Shown here: piece by piece, positions 42,296 to 51,308 of the stretch | Layout: each line of letters opens with the position of its first letter | How positions within the stretch are numbered: the stretch's first letter is position 1 | Origin: Longitalea luteola | GTDB taxonomy: Bacteria; Bacteroidota; Bacteroidia; Chitinophagales; Chitinophagaceae | Assembly: GCF_017356035.1 (NCBI RefSeq) | Contig: NZ_JAFIQX010000006.1 | Span: 340,896-404,895 of the forward strand | DNA length: 64,000 nucleotides | Direction of reading: 5' to 3' | The notes under the pieces: model-generated | Seen by the model: the letters and a program-made list of their open reading frames with translations, nothing else | Database searches by the model: none | Told to the model about the DNA's origin: nothing | Position numbers and translations under genes: made by a program

Positions 42296-44071
42296 TTAAT
42301 ACTGATAACCGCCATAATACTTAACCGGGCTCCATGTAGGCATAATCGCCGGCGGTGCGGGCGCCCACTGTGTATATTCGTTGTCGCCATACACGGATTG
42401 CCCGTTTACGATCGTCAATTTGGCCTTTATTGACCTGATCTCTTCTTCAGGCACAGCGAAATAATCTTTGTTAAGTATTACGAGGTCGGCATAATACCCT
42501 TTTTGGATCTTACCCTTTGCCTGCTCTTTGATCAACCCGTAACTACCGGTGGTGATCAGCTGCAAAGCAGCCAGCCTGCTTACGGTGTTCTCTTTTGCAA
42601 TAACCTCCGTGCCACCGATCGTTTTTCCGGTGGTGATCCAGTACAATGCGATCCACGGATTATAACTGGCTACCCGGGTTCCATCGGTACCCAAACCTAC
42701 CGGTATGCCCAGTTCGAGCATTCTTTTAACCGGCGGTGCATTCATCGCCGGTTTCCTGCCATAGCGGTGAATAAAACTTTCTCCCTGGTAAGCCATGCGG
42801 TGTTGAATGGCGATGCCGCCACCTAGCGCTTTGATCCGTCGCAAGTTTTCTTCACTTACTGTTTCAGCGTGGTCAAAGAACCATACCAATCCATTCAATG
42901 GCGTTTCTTTATTCACGGCTTCAATTACATCGAGGTCGCGGGTGATGCTTTCGTTATAAGTTGCATGTAACCGGAACGGCCAGCGCTTTTTTACCAATAA
43001 ACTAATGACCGCTTTCAGGTTGTTTTCCATGGTTGCTGGTAATTCAGGCCGTGGAAATAAAAAATTCTCAAAATCCGCCGCATCCATTACCAGGTTTTCA
43101 CCGCCGCCGTTTACATGATAATCCACTTTATCATCTTCTTTTTTGCCATCAGTATCAATTTCAACCATGCCCGTCCACCTGGTAAAATCATTTAACTCTG
43201 TCCCTTTTTTCTGTGCAAACAAAAAGTAGGGGAGACGCACAGTGATCTTTCCGGCCTTATTCAATGAATCGGTTATGCCGTAGTCGTCTGGAAAATTCTG
43301 AAAACCACCTCCTGCATCCATGACTGCTGTTACACCCAGGCGATTTAACTCCGTCATATATTGTAAGGTGGAATTGATCTTTTCTTCAGTTGATAATTCC
43401 GGGAGTTTTGCCAGGGTTGAATACAGAATAAATGCATTGGGCTCAGCTACCAGTAACCCGGTTGGATTTCCTTCGTTGTCTTTTTCGATCAATCCATCTG
43501 GCGGATTTGGCGTATCTCCGGTGATCTGCAGCTTTTGCAAACCGGCCTTGTTCAACCAGGCTTTTGCGTACAGGTATAAAATAAAAGCGGGCACATTTCC
43601 TGTTGCTTCATTTATTTCATCTATTGTCGGCAGCCGTTTCTCATCGAACTGGTATTCATTCCAGCCGCCAACTACACGTACCCATTGACCGGCTGGTGTT
43701 CTTTGCGCCTGTTCTTTCAGCATTTCCAATGCCCGCTTTAATGAGGTTACGCCATCCCATCTCAATTCGCTGTTATAAAAACGCCCGCCCCTGATCACAT
43801 GCAGGTGGCTATCGAACAACCCCGGTATCACGCGGTTGTTACGGGCGTCAATGATCTTTGTGGTCTTACCTTTCCATTTCAGTATTTCGGTATTTGTTCC
43901 GGTGGCTGCTATCCTGTTCGTTGTTATGGCTACTGCCTCTGCTTCGGGCCTGGCCGGATCGAGGGTGGTTATTTTTCCATTGATGATAATGATATCTGCC
44001 TTTGTTTGAGCATGTGTGGGCAGACAAAAAAGCAGGCACAACAAGGCGCCTGAAAAAAGACCTGTTCGCAT
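42296..44071 (-). CDS. Exported amidohydrolase family 3 (YtcJ-like) metal-dependent hydrolase
   Basis: This is 591 residues from ATG 44071, which opens a signal peptide (GALLCLLFCLPTHAQ). Amidohydrolase features: IIINGKITTLDPARPEAEAVAI, the metal-binding HxH in PGLFDSHLHVIRGG, RLHATYNES, the FDHAE segment, and the late Asp in GLGTDGTRVASYNPW, followed by KGYYADLVIL. The family hydrolyses amide or ester bonds using one or two metal ions. Export to the periplasm is unusual for such an enzyme but common in Bacteroidota paralogues. A rho-independent terminator lies just upstream, ending the preceding isochorismatase transcript, so expression may depend on read-through or a promoter not identified. 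Substrate unknown. Confidence 0.88.
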   Translation of the reverse strand: MRTGLFSGALLCLLFCLPTHAQTKADIIIINGKITTLDPARPEAEAVAITTNRIAATGTNTEILKWKGKTTKIIDARNNRVIPGLFDSHLHVIRGGRFYNSELRWDGVTSLKRALEMLKEQAQRTPAGQWVRVVGGWNEYQFDEKRLPTIDEINEATGNVPAFILYLYAKAWLNKAGLQKLQITGDTPNPPDGLIEKDNEGNPTGLLVAEPNAFILYSTLAKLPELSTEEKINSTLQYMTELNRLGVTAVMDAGGGFQNFPDDYGITDSLNKAGKITVRLPYFLFAQKKGTELNDFTRWTGMVEIDTDGKKEDDKVDYHVNGGGENLVMDAADFENFLFPRPELPATMENNLKAVISLLVKKRWPFRLHATYNESITRDLDVIEAVNKETPLNGLVWFFDHAETVSEENLRRIKALGGGIAIQHRMAYQGESFIHRYGRKPAMNAPPVKRMLELGIPVGLGTDGTRVASYNPWIALYWITTGKTIGGTEVIAKENTVSRLAALQLITTGSYGLIKEQAKGKIQKGYYADLVILNKDYFAVPEEEIRSIKAKLTIVNGQSVYGDNEYTQWAPAPPAIMPTWSPVKYYGGYQY

Positions 44072-44081
44072 ATTGGTAGAT

Positions 44082-44114
44082 TTTAAAAAAAGGGCCGGCA
44101 TAAAACCGGCCCTT
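44082..44114 (-). terminator. Rho-independent terminator after the isochorismatase-like gene
   Basis: On the minus strand AAGGGCCGG (44114-44106) pairs perfectly with CCGGCCCTT (44098-44090) around a 7-nt loop, followed by a T-run down to 44085. It lies between the isochorismatase-like gene stop (44138) and the amidohydrolase start (44071), splitting the group into two transcription segments. Confidence 0.85.
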
Positions 44115-44137
44115 GTCTATAATGAACCTTACTCCTG

Positions 44138-44824
44138 TTAGTGCTTTAACATGTCGTGGGCATACAAGATCCCAACGCCATAAGCGCCACCATACTTCTT
44201 TACCAGATCGGTCACCGGTTTGTAGGTATTGCTTCTGGCCCAGTCGCGCTGCAATTCAAGCAGGTACTGAATAGAGGTGATTGGTTTTGCACCTGCCATG
44301 ATCATTCGTTGAATGGCCATATCATGCGCTTCCTTGCTTACATCTCCACAGGCATCCGTAATAACGAACACTTCATATCCTTCAGAAATGGCAGATAAAG
44401 TGGGGCCAACAATGCAAACACTTGTCCACAGACCTGCAAAAACCAGCCGCTTCTTTCCTTTGCCTACAATAGCTTTATGGGCATTTACATCTTCCCAGGT
44501 ATTCATACTGGTTCTATCGATATAATTGCTGGTTTCTTTGGGATAGAACTCGCTCACTTCGGGAAAAACCGGGCCGCTGAAAGACCTTTCTGCCACCGTT
44601 GTTACCACCGTGGGCACACTGAATATTTTGGACGCCCCTGCAACAATAGCCGTGTTGTTACGAAGCTGATCTATGGCAATGCTATGGGTGGCAAAGGCCA
44701 TTTGTCCTTCGTTATCTATCAATACAAGGGTGTGGTTCGATGGGTTCAATAATTGAGGGGAGGGTTTCTGCGCATAAAGGGCTGTTGACAGAAGGGTTGC
44801 TGCAACAATGCCAATACTTTTCAT
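44138..44824 (-). CDS. Exported isochorismatase-family (YcaC-like) hydrolase
   Basis: This is 228 residues from ATG 44824, which directly opens a signal peptide (SIGIVAATLLSTALYAQ); the alternative ATG at 44839 adds five residues. The cysteine-hydrolase triad is visible: Asp in LVLIDNEGQMAF, Lys in the GKGKKRLVFAGLW region, Cys in WTSVCIVGPTLSAISEGYEVFVITDACGD. Similarity is to YcaC-like hydrolases, which act on amides or related C-N bonds of unknown natural substrate. The secretion signal suggests a periplasmic enzyme. It is 36 bp downstream of an alpha/beta hydrolase gene and ends before a strong terminator. Confidence 0.9.
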   Translation of the reverse strand: MKSIGIVAATLLSTALYAQKPSPQLLNPSNHTLVLIDNEGQMAFATHSIAIDQLRNNTAIVAGASKIFSVPTVVTTVAERSFSGPVFPEVSEFYPKETSNYIDRTSMNTWEDVNAHKAIVGKGKKRLVFAGLWTSVCIVGPTLSAISEGYEVFVITDACGDVSKEAHDMAIQRMIMAGAKPITSIQYLLELQRDWARSNTYKPVTDLVKKYGGAYGVGILYAHDMLKH

Positions 44825-44875
44825 AATGGTCCCTTTCATTTTTCTATATCCTTTTTTAGCGTGAAGAATGTATTA

Positions 44876-45859
44876 TTACTTAAGATATCTTTTCAATTCT
44901 GCTGCAGCCTGTACAAAGGCAGATTTGACGGCAGGTAGTTCAGCCAGTGCATTCAGCAAACCATAATCATGGATCATACCGTCATAGCGCACGAGCGTTA
45001 CGGGTACACCGGCTTCATCGAGTTTTCTTCCATAGGCTTCACCTTCATCGCGTAGGATGTCATTTTCAGCAACCTGGATCAATGCAGGCGGCAATCCCCT
45101 TAATTGTTGAACGGTTGCCTGCAGGGGTGAGGCGTAGATCTCCTTCCTTTGTTTTGGATCGGTTGTATAGTGATCATACATCCATTTCATCAGCGGGGTG
45201 GTCAAAAACCTGTCCTTACCGAATTGCTTGTATGACGCAGTCTCGAAATCGGCATCAACTATTGGCCAGAAGAGAATTTGCACCTTGATCTGCGGGCCAC
45301 TATTTTCTTTGGCTTTGAGAGCTGTTACGGCGCTCATATTGCCGCCCACGCTGTTACCAACAATAGCCAGATTCTTTCCATCTACATTAATCTCTGCTCC
45401 ATTTTCTGCCACCCATTTGGTAGCTGCAAATATTTCATTCACCTGGGTAGGATATTTTGCCTCGGGCGCCGGCGTGTAATTAACAAAGACACCACAGTAA
45501 CCGGTGAGCACTACCAGGTCGCGTACCATTCTTTTATGGGTAGGATAATCGCCCAATACCCATCCGCCACCATGAATAAAGATGAAGACCGGCAGTGCGC
45601 CGCTAACTCCTTCAGGACGAACAATATTCAGCTTCACGGTATGTCCGTCGGCAGTAATGGTTTTTTCAGACTCCTCAATTCCTGAAAGGTCAACCTGTAC
45701 AGAAGCCTGGGCATCTACCAGCACCTGGCGGGCTTCTTTTGGTGAAAGGGTTTCCAATGGTTTACCACCGCTGGTATTCAATGCTTTTAAAAACGCTTTT
45801 GTTCTTGTGTCGATGCGTGGATCGCTAGCGTAATCCACTATCCTGATCTCATTCTCCAT
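44876..45859 (-). CDS. HSL-type (Aes-like) alpha/beta hydrolase esterase
   Basis: This 327-residue protein carries the hormone-sensitive-lipase subfamily motifs: oxyanion HGGGWVLGD, nucleophile elbow GNSVGGNMSAVTAL (the usual GDSAGG variant), catalytic Asp in VAENDILRDEGEAYG and His in DGMIHDYGLLN. There is no signal peptide, so it is cytoplasmic. The family hydrolyses short-chain esters. Its start is only 4 bp after the stop of the preceding alpha/beta hydrolase, which places both in one operon driven by the promoter at 46693-46723. The natural ester is unknown. Confidence 0.92.
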   Translation of the reverse strand: MENEIRIVDYASDPRIDTRTKAFLKALNTSGGKPLETLSPKEARQVLVDAQASVQVDLSGIEESEKTITADGHTVKLNIVRPEGVSGALPVFIFIHGGGWVLGDYPTHKRMVRDLVVLTGYCGVFVNYTPAPEAKYPTQVNEIFAATKWVAENGAEINVDGKNLAIVGNSVGGNMSAVTALKAKENSGPQIKVQILFWPIVDADFETASYKQFGKDRFLTTPLMKWMYDHYTTDPKQRKEIYASPLQATVQQLRGLPPALIQVAENDILRDEGEAYGRKLDEAGVPVTLVRYDGMIHDYGLLNALAELPAVKSAFVQAAAELKRYLK

Positions 45860-45863
45860 ATTT

Positions 45864-46658
45864 TTAAATTTTATTGGTTATCCATTCCAGAATATAACCG
45901 GCATCTGCTTCCCAACCCGGCTGCCCTAACACGAAATGGTTCCTGCCTTCGAACTCTTTATAGTCCAGCACAGAGCCATTCTTTTTGTATTTCTTAAAAT
46001 TCCGGTAATTAAGATGGGCTGGAATAATATTATCGGTTGTGCCTGCTGTGAGTAATAACGGGGGGTGAGGTTTTGCATAGTCAACGCTGGCGGCCGATGT
46101 CAATCCGCCCCGCGCTACGCGTTTTGATTCGGGTATGGTGAACTTCTCATAGGCTGCTTTCTGTTCTATCAATGGCATGTCATTTACAAATGCATACTGC
46201 CAGTCTTTGAAAGACATCAGGTAGGTCTTATTGATTGAGGTGAACAGCCCCAGCGATTTCCAGCCGGCTTTCAGAAAGGAAAATTCATAAGGGAAAACGC
46301 CCAGCGTCGGTACTGAATGTATGGCCACACCTGCAGCTACCAGGCCTCTGTTAACCAGCACCTGCGTTATTAAACCTCCCAGCGAATGTCCTATTACGAT
46401 AGGCTTCTCATTATAGCCCTTCACAATAGCCGCGTAATGGTCTATCAGTTGCGGCAGGGTCAACCTGGCCAGATCAAGATCGTTTGGCTGTTTTGCTCTT
46501 AGCTCAGCCGCTGTACCATCTTTGAACGGCCATGGCGGCGCAATGGTTGAAAAGCCCCTGCGTTCAAAGTATTCGCGCCATTCGTCCCAGCAGGCGCTGG
46601 TAACGAAAGCTCCGGTAATAAAAACGATCGACCTGGTTTTGATTGCTGCCATTGACAT
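45864..46658 (-). CDS. Alpha/beta hydrolase
   Basis: This 264-residue protein has an alpha/beta hydrolase fold: SIVFITGAFVTSACWDEW at the first strand, nucleophile elbow VIGHSLGGLITQVLVNRG, acid in LLTAGTTDNIIPAHL, and His in FEGRNHFVLGQPGW. No signal peptide. The start at 46658 (MSMAAIKTRS) has an alternative two codons later. It heads the operon, with a well-formed promoter 35 bp upstream and the HSL-type esterase 4 bp downstream. It is probably an esterase or hydrolase of a small molecule; the substrate cannot be named. Confidence 0.9.
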   Translation of the reverse strand: MSMAAIKTRSIVFITGAFVTSACWDEWREYFERRGFSTIAPPWPFKDGTAAELRAKQPNDLDLARLTLPQLIDHYAAIVKGYNEKPIVIGHSLGGLITQVLVNRGLVAAGVAIHSVPTLGVFPYEFSFLKAGWKSLGLFTSINKTYLMSFKDWQYAFVNDMPLIEQKAAYEKFTIPESKRVARGGLTSAASVDYAKPHPPLLLTAGTTDNIIPAHLNYRNFKKYKKNGSVLDYKEFEGRNHFVLGQPGWEADAGYILEWITNKI

Positions 46659-46692
46659 GTAGTTTTGAAGTTTTAAATGCGCATCAACGATA

Positions 46693-46723
46693 CAAAACTA
46701 CTGTCGTCCTTCACCGGGAACAA
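46693..46723 (-). promoter_or_regulatory. Bacteroidetes-type promoter of the alpha/beta hydrolase operon
   Basis: On the minus strand TTG (46723-46721), exactly 20 nt, then TAGTTTTG (46700-46693) match the -33/-7 consensus of the Bacteroidetes primary sigma factor. Transcription would begin near 46687, about 30 nt before the ATG at 46658. No sigma-54 GG/GC element was seen in this 112-bp gap although an NtrC-type gene precedes it. Confidence 0.7.
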
Positions 46724-46770
46724 TTGCTATAACATGCTTTCACTTGTATATTTGGGAGACCTTCAACCTG

Positions 46771-48162
46771 TTAACTTATCAGCCTGTCTACTTTAATGCC
46801 CAGCTTCTTGATACGGGAATTGAGAGTGGATACTTTTATATTCAGGAGCTCAGCGGCGCCACCTGTACCTGATATTTTTCCATTACATTTCTTTAGGGTA
46901 GCGATGATATAATCCCGCTCATTTTCTTCAATGGTTTTTACCGGTCCTTCTGCATTCGAAAGAGCCACCGATCTGTTTCTAAGTGATGGAAGCGATTTAT
47001 CCCTGATCACCTGGCCAGTGGTGAGCAGCATGGCTCTTTCCATTACATTTTCCAGTTCACGGATGTTTCCCGGCCATTCGTAAGCCAACAGTTTTTCCAG
47101 GGCTTCGAATGAAATATCTTCCACCTGTTTACCCAACTTCCGGTTGAACTGGTGCATAAAATGAATGACCAGTTCCGGAACATCTTCTTTGCGTTCACGT
47201 AACGGTGGCAGGGTAATGGGAAATACGTTCAGCCGGTAATACAGGTCCATGCGAAAGCGGCCCTCTGCAATTTCTTTCTCCAGGTTCCTGTTGGTAGATG
47301 CAATTACCCGCACATCGATCTTTATGGTGTTTTGTCCACCGATGCGTTCTATTTCCTTTTCCTGCAAAACGCGCAGCAGTTTCACCTGCATTTCAAGCGG
47401 CATCTCACCAATCTCATCGAGCAGAACAGTACCGCCGTTCGCCTGTTCAAATTTCCCAATCCGCTTGTCGACGGCGCCCGTAAATGCGCCGCGCTCGTGG
47501 CCGAATAATTCCGACTCAATAAGCGTTGCTGGCAGGGCCGCACAATTTACTTTGATAAACGGTTTAGATTGCCTGGGGGAAAGCGCATGAATGCATTCGG
47601 CGATCTTTTCCTTTCCGGTACCACTTTCACCTAACAGTAAAACGGAAGTATCGGAACCGGCTACCATTAAAACCATGTCCAACACCGTTTTAACCGATCT
47701 GCTGTTCCCAATGAAGCTTTTAAATGCAGGCACTCTTGCAAAATCCGCGGGCTGTTGCATCATTTCAGAGCGAACCGGTTTTGAGGTGAGGCGTTGTTCA
47801 TGCAGGTACCAGGCAATGTCAAGCGTAACCAAAATATCTTTTTCCCGGAAAGGTTTTACCAGGAAGCCATAAGGCTGCGTGACCTTGGCCTCGTCGAGTG
47901 TTTTTTTGTTTGAATTGGCAGACAGGAATACAAAGGCGATGTTTTTCTCACGAAGCTTTACAGCAAGGTCGATGCCGGTTAAATGTCCCTGCAAATAAAT
48001 ATCCAACAGCACCATGTCAGGTTTTTCCTGCTCAATGATCTCCAACGCTACAGGAACCGACCGGGCAATGGAACATACGTGGTACCCGGCTCTTTCCAAT
48101 ATAATTTGCAAATTGTTGGCTTCAATAAACTGATCTTCTACTATCAGGATTTTCTTCTTCAT
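46771..48162 (-). CDS. NtrC-family sigma-54-dependent response regulator
   Basis: This is 463 residues from ATG 48162 (MKKKILIVEDQ); the frame extends five codons further. The receiver domain (~1-120) has phospho-acceptor Asp54 in KPDMVLLDIYLQG. The AAA+ domain has Walker A GESGTGKEKIAE, the sigma-54-contact GAFTGA loop, and Walker B GGTVLLDEIGEMPLEMQVKLLRVLQE. The C-terminal Fis-type helix-turn-helix is IIATLKKCNGKISGTGGAAELLNIKVSTLNSRIKKLGI. Such proteins activate sigma-54 promoters when phosphorylated. The kinase gene lies directly upstream (44-bp gap) and is the obvious partner. Its target promoters are not evident in the adjacent genes. Confidence 0.95.
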   Translation of the reverse strand: MKKKILIVEDQFIEANNLQIILERAGYHVCSIARSVPVALEIIEQEKPDMVLLDIYLQGHLTGIDLAVKLREKNIAFVFLSANSNKKTLDEAKVTQPYGFLVKPFREKDILVTLDIAWYLHEQRLTSKPVRSEMMQQPADFARVPAFKSFIGNSRSVKTVLDMVLMVAGSDTSVLLLGESGTGKEKIAECIHALSPRQSKPFIKVNCAALPATLIESELFGHERGAFTGAVDKRIGKFEQANGGTVLLDEIGEMPLEMQVKLLRVLQEKEIERIGGQNTIKIDVRVIASTNRNLEKEIAEGRFRMDLYYRLNVFPITLPPLRERKEDVPELVIHFMHQFNRKLGKQVEDISFEALEKLLAYEWPGNIRELENVMERAMLLTTGQVIRDKSLPSLRNRSVALSNAEGPVKTIEENERDYIIATLKKCNGKISGTGGAAELLNIKVSTLNSRIKKLGIKVDRLIS

Positions 48163-48206
48163 GGTTTTGACATGCATGAACTGTTGATCAAAAATAAATA
48201 TTGTTT

Positions 48207-50150
48207 TTATGCATACACTTCCATAGGTCTGGCGGCTGCATTTTTTATTACTTCGTGCGGAAAAAAGCCCGCAGGGAACTCTACACTAATGGTAGTTCCA
48301 TTACGGTTTTCCACGGTAAAGCTGCCATGCAGATCATCGGTAAGTCCGCGCATCAATTTAAAGCCAAGCGAATCTTTTTTCCGGTTATCGGTTTCCGGCA
48401 TCCCAACTCCATTATCAGCAACGGAAAGCAGGATGGTATTGCGGTCAGTTTTTGTCAAACAGATATTGATCATATTCTGCTCACGCGCCGAAAATGCATG
48501 TTTGATGGAATTGGTGATCGCCTCGTTTACGATCAGTCCGATTGGTATTGCAATGGCAATATCCACCTCCATTTTTTCAATAGCTGACCTGAACTGTATG
48601 TATTTGCCAACGTCAAAAGAATCCTGCAGGTAATTGATGAGCTCAGGCAGGTACACCGACAATTCCACATTGGTCATGTGATCGACCTGATAAAGCTTTT
48701 GATGGATCAATGACATGGCATAGATGCGATGTTTGCTGTTCTGAATGGCGAGCAATGCTTCATCCCGCAGATATACCGACTGACTTTCCAGCAAGCTCAT
48801 TACTGTATGCAGATTGTTCTTGACGCGGTGATGAATTTCTTTTACCAACCATTCTTTTTCTTCGAGCAAATGCTGCAACGCCTGGTTTTTGATACTGATC
48901 TCCTGGTTGTTTCGCTGCTTGACCCAGTATTGATTGTATAATAATCCAAGTATGATCAACAACAATACAATGCCGCCAAATGTGACATAGTGCAGCAGTG
49001 AAGCATTCTTTAATTCCAGCCTTCGTTTGTTATTCAGGAGGTCAAGCTCTTTAATCCTGGCATTGGACTTACTCAACTCGTATTCTGCCTTTAGCGAAGC
49101 GATGTTCTGTGACATCGATTTCTGCAGAAAGCTGTCTGACAAGAACTTTTCCCGTTCTTTCATCAGAAATGCGTCTTTATAGTCGCCCTGTTTTACATAC
49201 CATGGCGTGATAGCCCTGAGATAACGCATTTCCTGATTATAAGCGCCTTTTTGTTTAGCCAGGGCAATGGCCTGTTGCAGGTAGTCAATGGCCCGGGGCA
49301 GATCATCTTGGGCATACGTTCGGGCCAAACCGTACAATACCTGTAGTTCACGCAGATAATTACCTAAAGCCCTTGATCGCTGCAGAGCTTCTTTTTGCAA
49401 TTTTACCGCCTTTTCTTTAGACCCTTGCTTTGAGTATACAGAGGCGAGGTTATTGATCAGCGTAATATTCAGGCCCTGGTATTCTACTTTATCACTCAAC
49501 CGTACGCCTTTCTCCAGGTAATGCTGTGCCTTTGTGAGCTCACCCGTTTCTTTATACAATACACCGAGGTGATTAAAAATATTCAGCGAGATATTTGAAA
49601 AAGGAAGACTGTCATTCAGCCGTTCGGCTGTTTTTAGATATTGCAGGGCTACCTTGTAATTATGCCTGTCGAGATGGGCCCAGGAAATGCTGTAGTTGGC
49701 TTCCAAAACGCCGGGTTTGTCACCGGCCTGTTCAGAGATCTCCAGTGCCTGCAGAAAATATTTGACGGCATTGTCGTATTTACCATTCCTCAATTCAACA
49801 ACGCCCATTCGGATCATAACAGAAGCGATGCCCTTTTTTGAATGGGAGCGTTTGAATAGCGCCAGCGCCTGGTTATATTTTTGCCAGGAACTGTCAAACT
49901 CGCCGCGATTATCATCTATCATGCCCATTTGCACCAGGATCGATGCAATGCCATTGCTGTCTTTCTGCTGCCGCGCAAAAGCAAGGGCCTTGTGCGAAAA
50001 ATATACTGCCGAATCCTGTTTATAATACCGGTAATATTTTATCAGGTCTTCGTACTCGCCAATGGTCGTAATTTTCATTGAAGACACCTGGCTAAATGAA
50101 CAGGCACAAACGGTGATCAGAAAAGCTACAAGCACCAAAAGCCTTACCAT
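48207..50150 (-). CDS. TPR-containing sensor histidine kinase (HisKA_2 type)
   Basis: This is 647 residues from ATG 50150, which opens a signal peptide (LLVLVAFLITVCACSFS); the frame continues to a TTG at 50168 that overlaps a promoter element. The periplasmic part is a run of tetratricopeptide repeats (for example SIAWHLDRHNYKVALQYLKTAERL-like units and GVLYKETGELTKAQHYLEKGVRL). One membrane span (LLHYVTFGGIVLLLIILGLLYNQYW) follows. The kinase core has the His in WLVKEIHHRVKNNLHTVMSLL, typical of HisKA_2, and an ATPase domain with NEAITNSIKHAF and SVADNGVGMP. It is expected to phosphorylate the NtrC-type regulator 44 bp downstream. The signal is unknown. Confidence 0.93.
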   Translation of the reverse strand: MVRLLVLVAFLITVCACSFSQVSSMKITTIGEYEDLIKYYRYYKQDSAVYFSHKALAFARQQKDSNGIASILVQMGMIDDNRGEFDSSWQKYNQALALFKRSHSKKGIASVMIRMGVVELRNGKYDNAVKYFLQALEISEQAGDKPGVLEANYSISWAHLDRHNYKVALQYLKTAERLNDSLPFSNISLNIFNHLGVLYKETGELTKAQHYLEKGVRLSDKVEYQGLNITLINNLASVYSKQGSKEKAVKLQKEALQRSRALGNYLRELQVLYGLARTYAQDDLPRAIDYLQQAIALAKQKGAYNQEMRYLRAITPWYVKQGDYKDAFLMKEREKFLSDSFLQKSMSQNIASLKAEYELSKSNARIKELDLLNNKRRLELKNASLLHYVTFGGIVLLLIILGLLYNQYWVKQRNNQEISIKNQALQHLLEEKEWLVKEIHHRVKNNLHTVMSLLESQSVYLRDEALLAIQNSKHRIYAMSLIHQKLYQVDHMTNVELSVYLPELINYLQDSFDVGKYIQFRSAIEKMEVDIAIAIPIGLIVNEAITNSIKHAFSAREQNMINICLTKTDRNTILLSVADNGVGMPETDNRKKDSLGFKLMRGLTDDLHGSFTVENRNGTTISVEFPAGFFPHEVIKNAAARPMEVYA

Positions 50151-50165
50151 TACTTTTATTTTGAA

Positions 50166-50196
50166 CAAAATTACCTGTTTAACGCAATGCCTGTAA
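50166..50196 (-). promoter_or_regulatory. Probable promoter of the sensor kinase gene
   Basis: TAATTTTG on the minus strand (50173-50166) matches the -7 element; 20 nt further upstream the -33 position reads TTA (50196-50194) instead of TTG. Transcription would start near 50160, about 10 nt before the ATG at 50150. That supports the 50150 start over the TTG at 50168. Confidence 0.45.
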
Positions 50197-50385
50197 TCGT
50201 CAGATGATATTATTCCTTATATATTTTTTTTGAACCGCATTTTCGTCAATTAGCGAAATATCGCTAAAAACCATTTTACTTTAAATATTTATTATTCTAA
50301 TAATCAGCAGCTTAATACCTGGCACATTGATTGGCTGGCCATACATCTAACATTTGTCATTTTAACACCATACAACTTTATTTCT

Positions 50386-51297
50386 ATGCCCGGCCTTCAA
50401 AACAACAACCAGTTAACTGCTTTTTCCCAAATGCCTTTTAGCAATAAAGAAAACAAAACCGACGATTTCAAACAGTTCGAGATCTGCCCCCTCGATCTGA
50501 CGAGCACTACAAAACAATCCCGCAGCAATATGCCAGAGAAGATCAAACATTTTGAATTAGTATGGATTAAGCAGGGGCATGGTCGGATTGAAATTGACGG
50601 AAAAATGAATTCGCTTAAAGAGAACACTGTGTATTGTCTTACACCCGGCCGGATGCGGCAATATAATATTGAACCAGGTATAAATGGCTATTACCTCAGC
50701 TTTACCAATGAGTTCATCAGGTTATCTGATGTATACTCAAAAACAGCTGCCTGGTTTGATCGATATGATCTCCATGCCGGATTTGCCCCTATCTCTATTA
50801 CCCGTGAAACACAATTTGCGTTGGAGACAATAGTTCAAAAAATGAAGCAGGAATACATTAATCGTTTCGAGGGTAGAATGGAATTATTAAAAGGCCTGCT
50901 TAATGTTTTTATGATCTATTTGTCAAGGAATGTACAGGTGTCACCTGTTGAAAATGTATCAGCTGGAGAAATGGAGCTTGTAAGGAAGTTTATGGCCCTC
51001 ATCAAAAGAGATTATGTCAATAAGAAAATGGTTAGTGATTATGCTAATGATTTGCTGGTGACGCCTAACCACCTCAACCGCCTGGTAAAGAAAATAACCG
51101 GTTTTTCTGCAAGCCACCATATTCAGCAGTTGATCATGCTGGAAGCGAAAAGACAGGCCATGTACCCCTCATTAAGCATGAAAGAGATCGCCTATAACCT
51201 TGGCTTCGATAACCTGGCCCATTTCAGCAAATTCTTTAAGAACAATTGCGGTAAAAATTTCACCGAATTCAAAAAGGAAATGCTTAAACCAGAATAG
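50386..51297 (+). CDS. AraC family transcriptional regulator
   Basis: This 303-residue protein has an N-terminal cupin-like domain (KIKHFELVWIKQGHGRIEIDGKMNSLKENTVYCLTPG) and a C-terminal AraC DNA-binding domain (residues ~205-300). The first helix-turn-helix contains KKMVSDYANDLLVTPNHLNRLVKKITGFSASHHI and the second LSMKEIAYNLGFDNLAHFSKFFKNNCGKNFTEF. It is divergent from the sensor kinase and convergent with the FtsX-type permease. No exact promoter was identified in the 217-bp gap; the nearest candidate has one extra base (TAACATTTG before the start). Target genes unknown. Confidence 0.92.
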   Translation: MPGLQNNNQLTAFSQMPFSNKENKTDDFKQFEICPLDLTSTTKQSRSNMPEKIKHFELVWIKQGHGRIEIDGKMNSLKENTVYCLTPGRMRQYNIEPGINGYYLSFTNEFIRLSDVYSKTAAWFDRYDLHAGFAPISITRETQFALETIVQKMKQEYINRFEGRMELLKGLLNVFMIYLSRNVQVSPVENVSAGEMELVRKFMALIKRDYVNKKMVSDYANDLLVTPNHLNRLVKKITGFSASHHIQQLIMLEAKRQAMYPSLSMKEIAYNLGFDNLAHFSKFFKNNCGKNFTEFKKEMLKPE

Positions 51298-51308
51298 ACC
51301 TGCTTCGC

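Noticed and set aside
46659..46770. Search for a sigma-54 (-24/-12) promoter before the alpha/beta hydrolase operon.
   Set aside because: No GG-N10-GC element was found on the minus strand, whereas an exact -33/-7 promoter is present.
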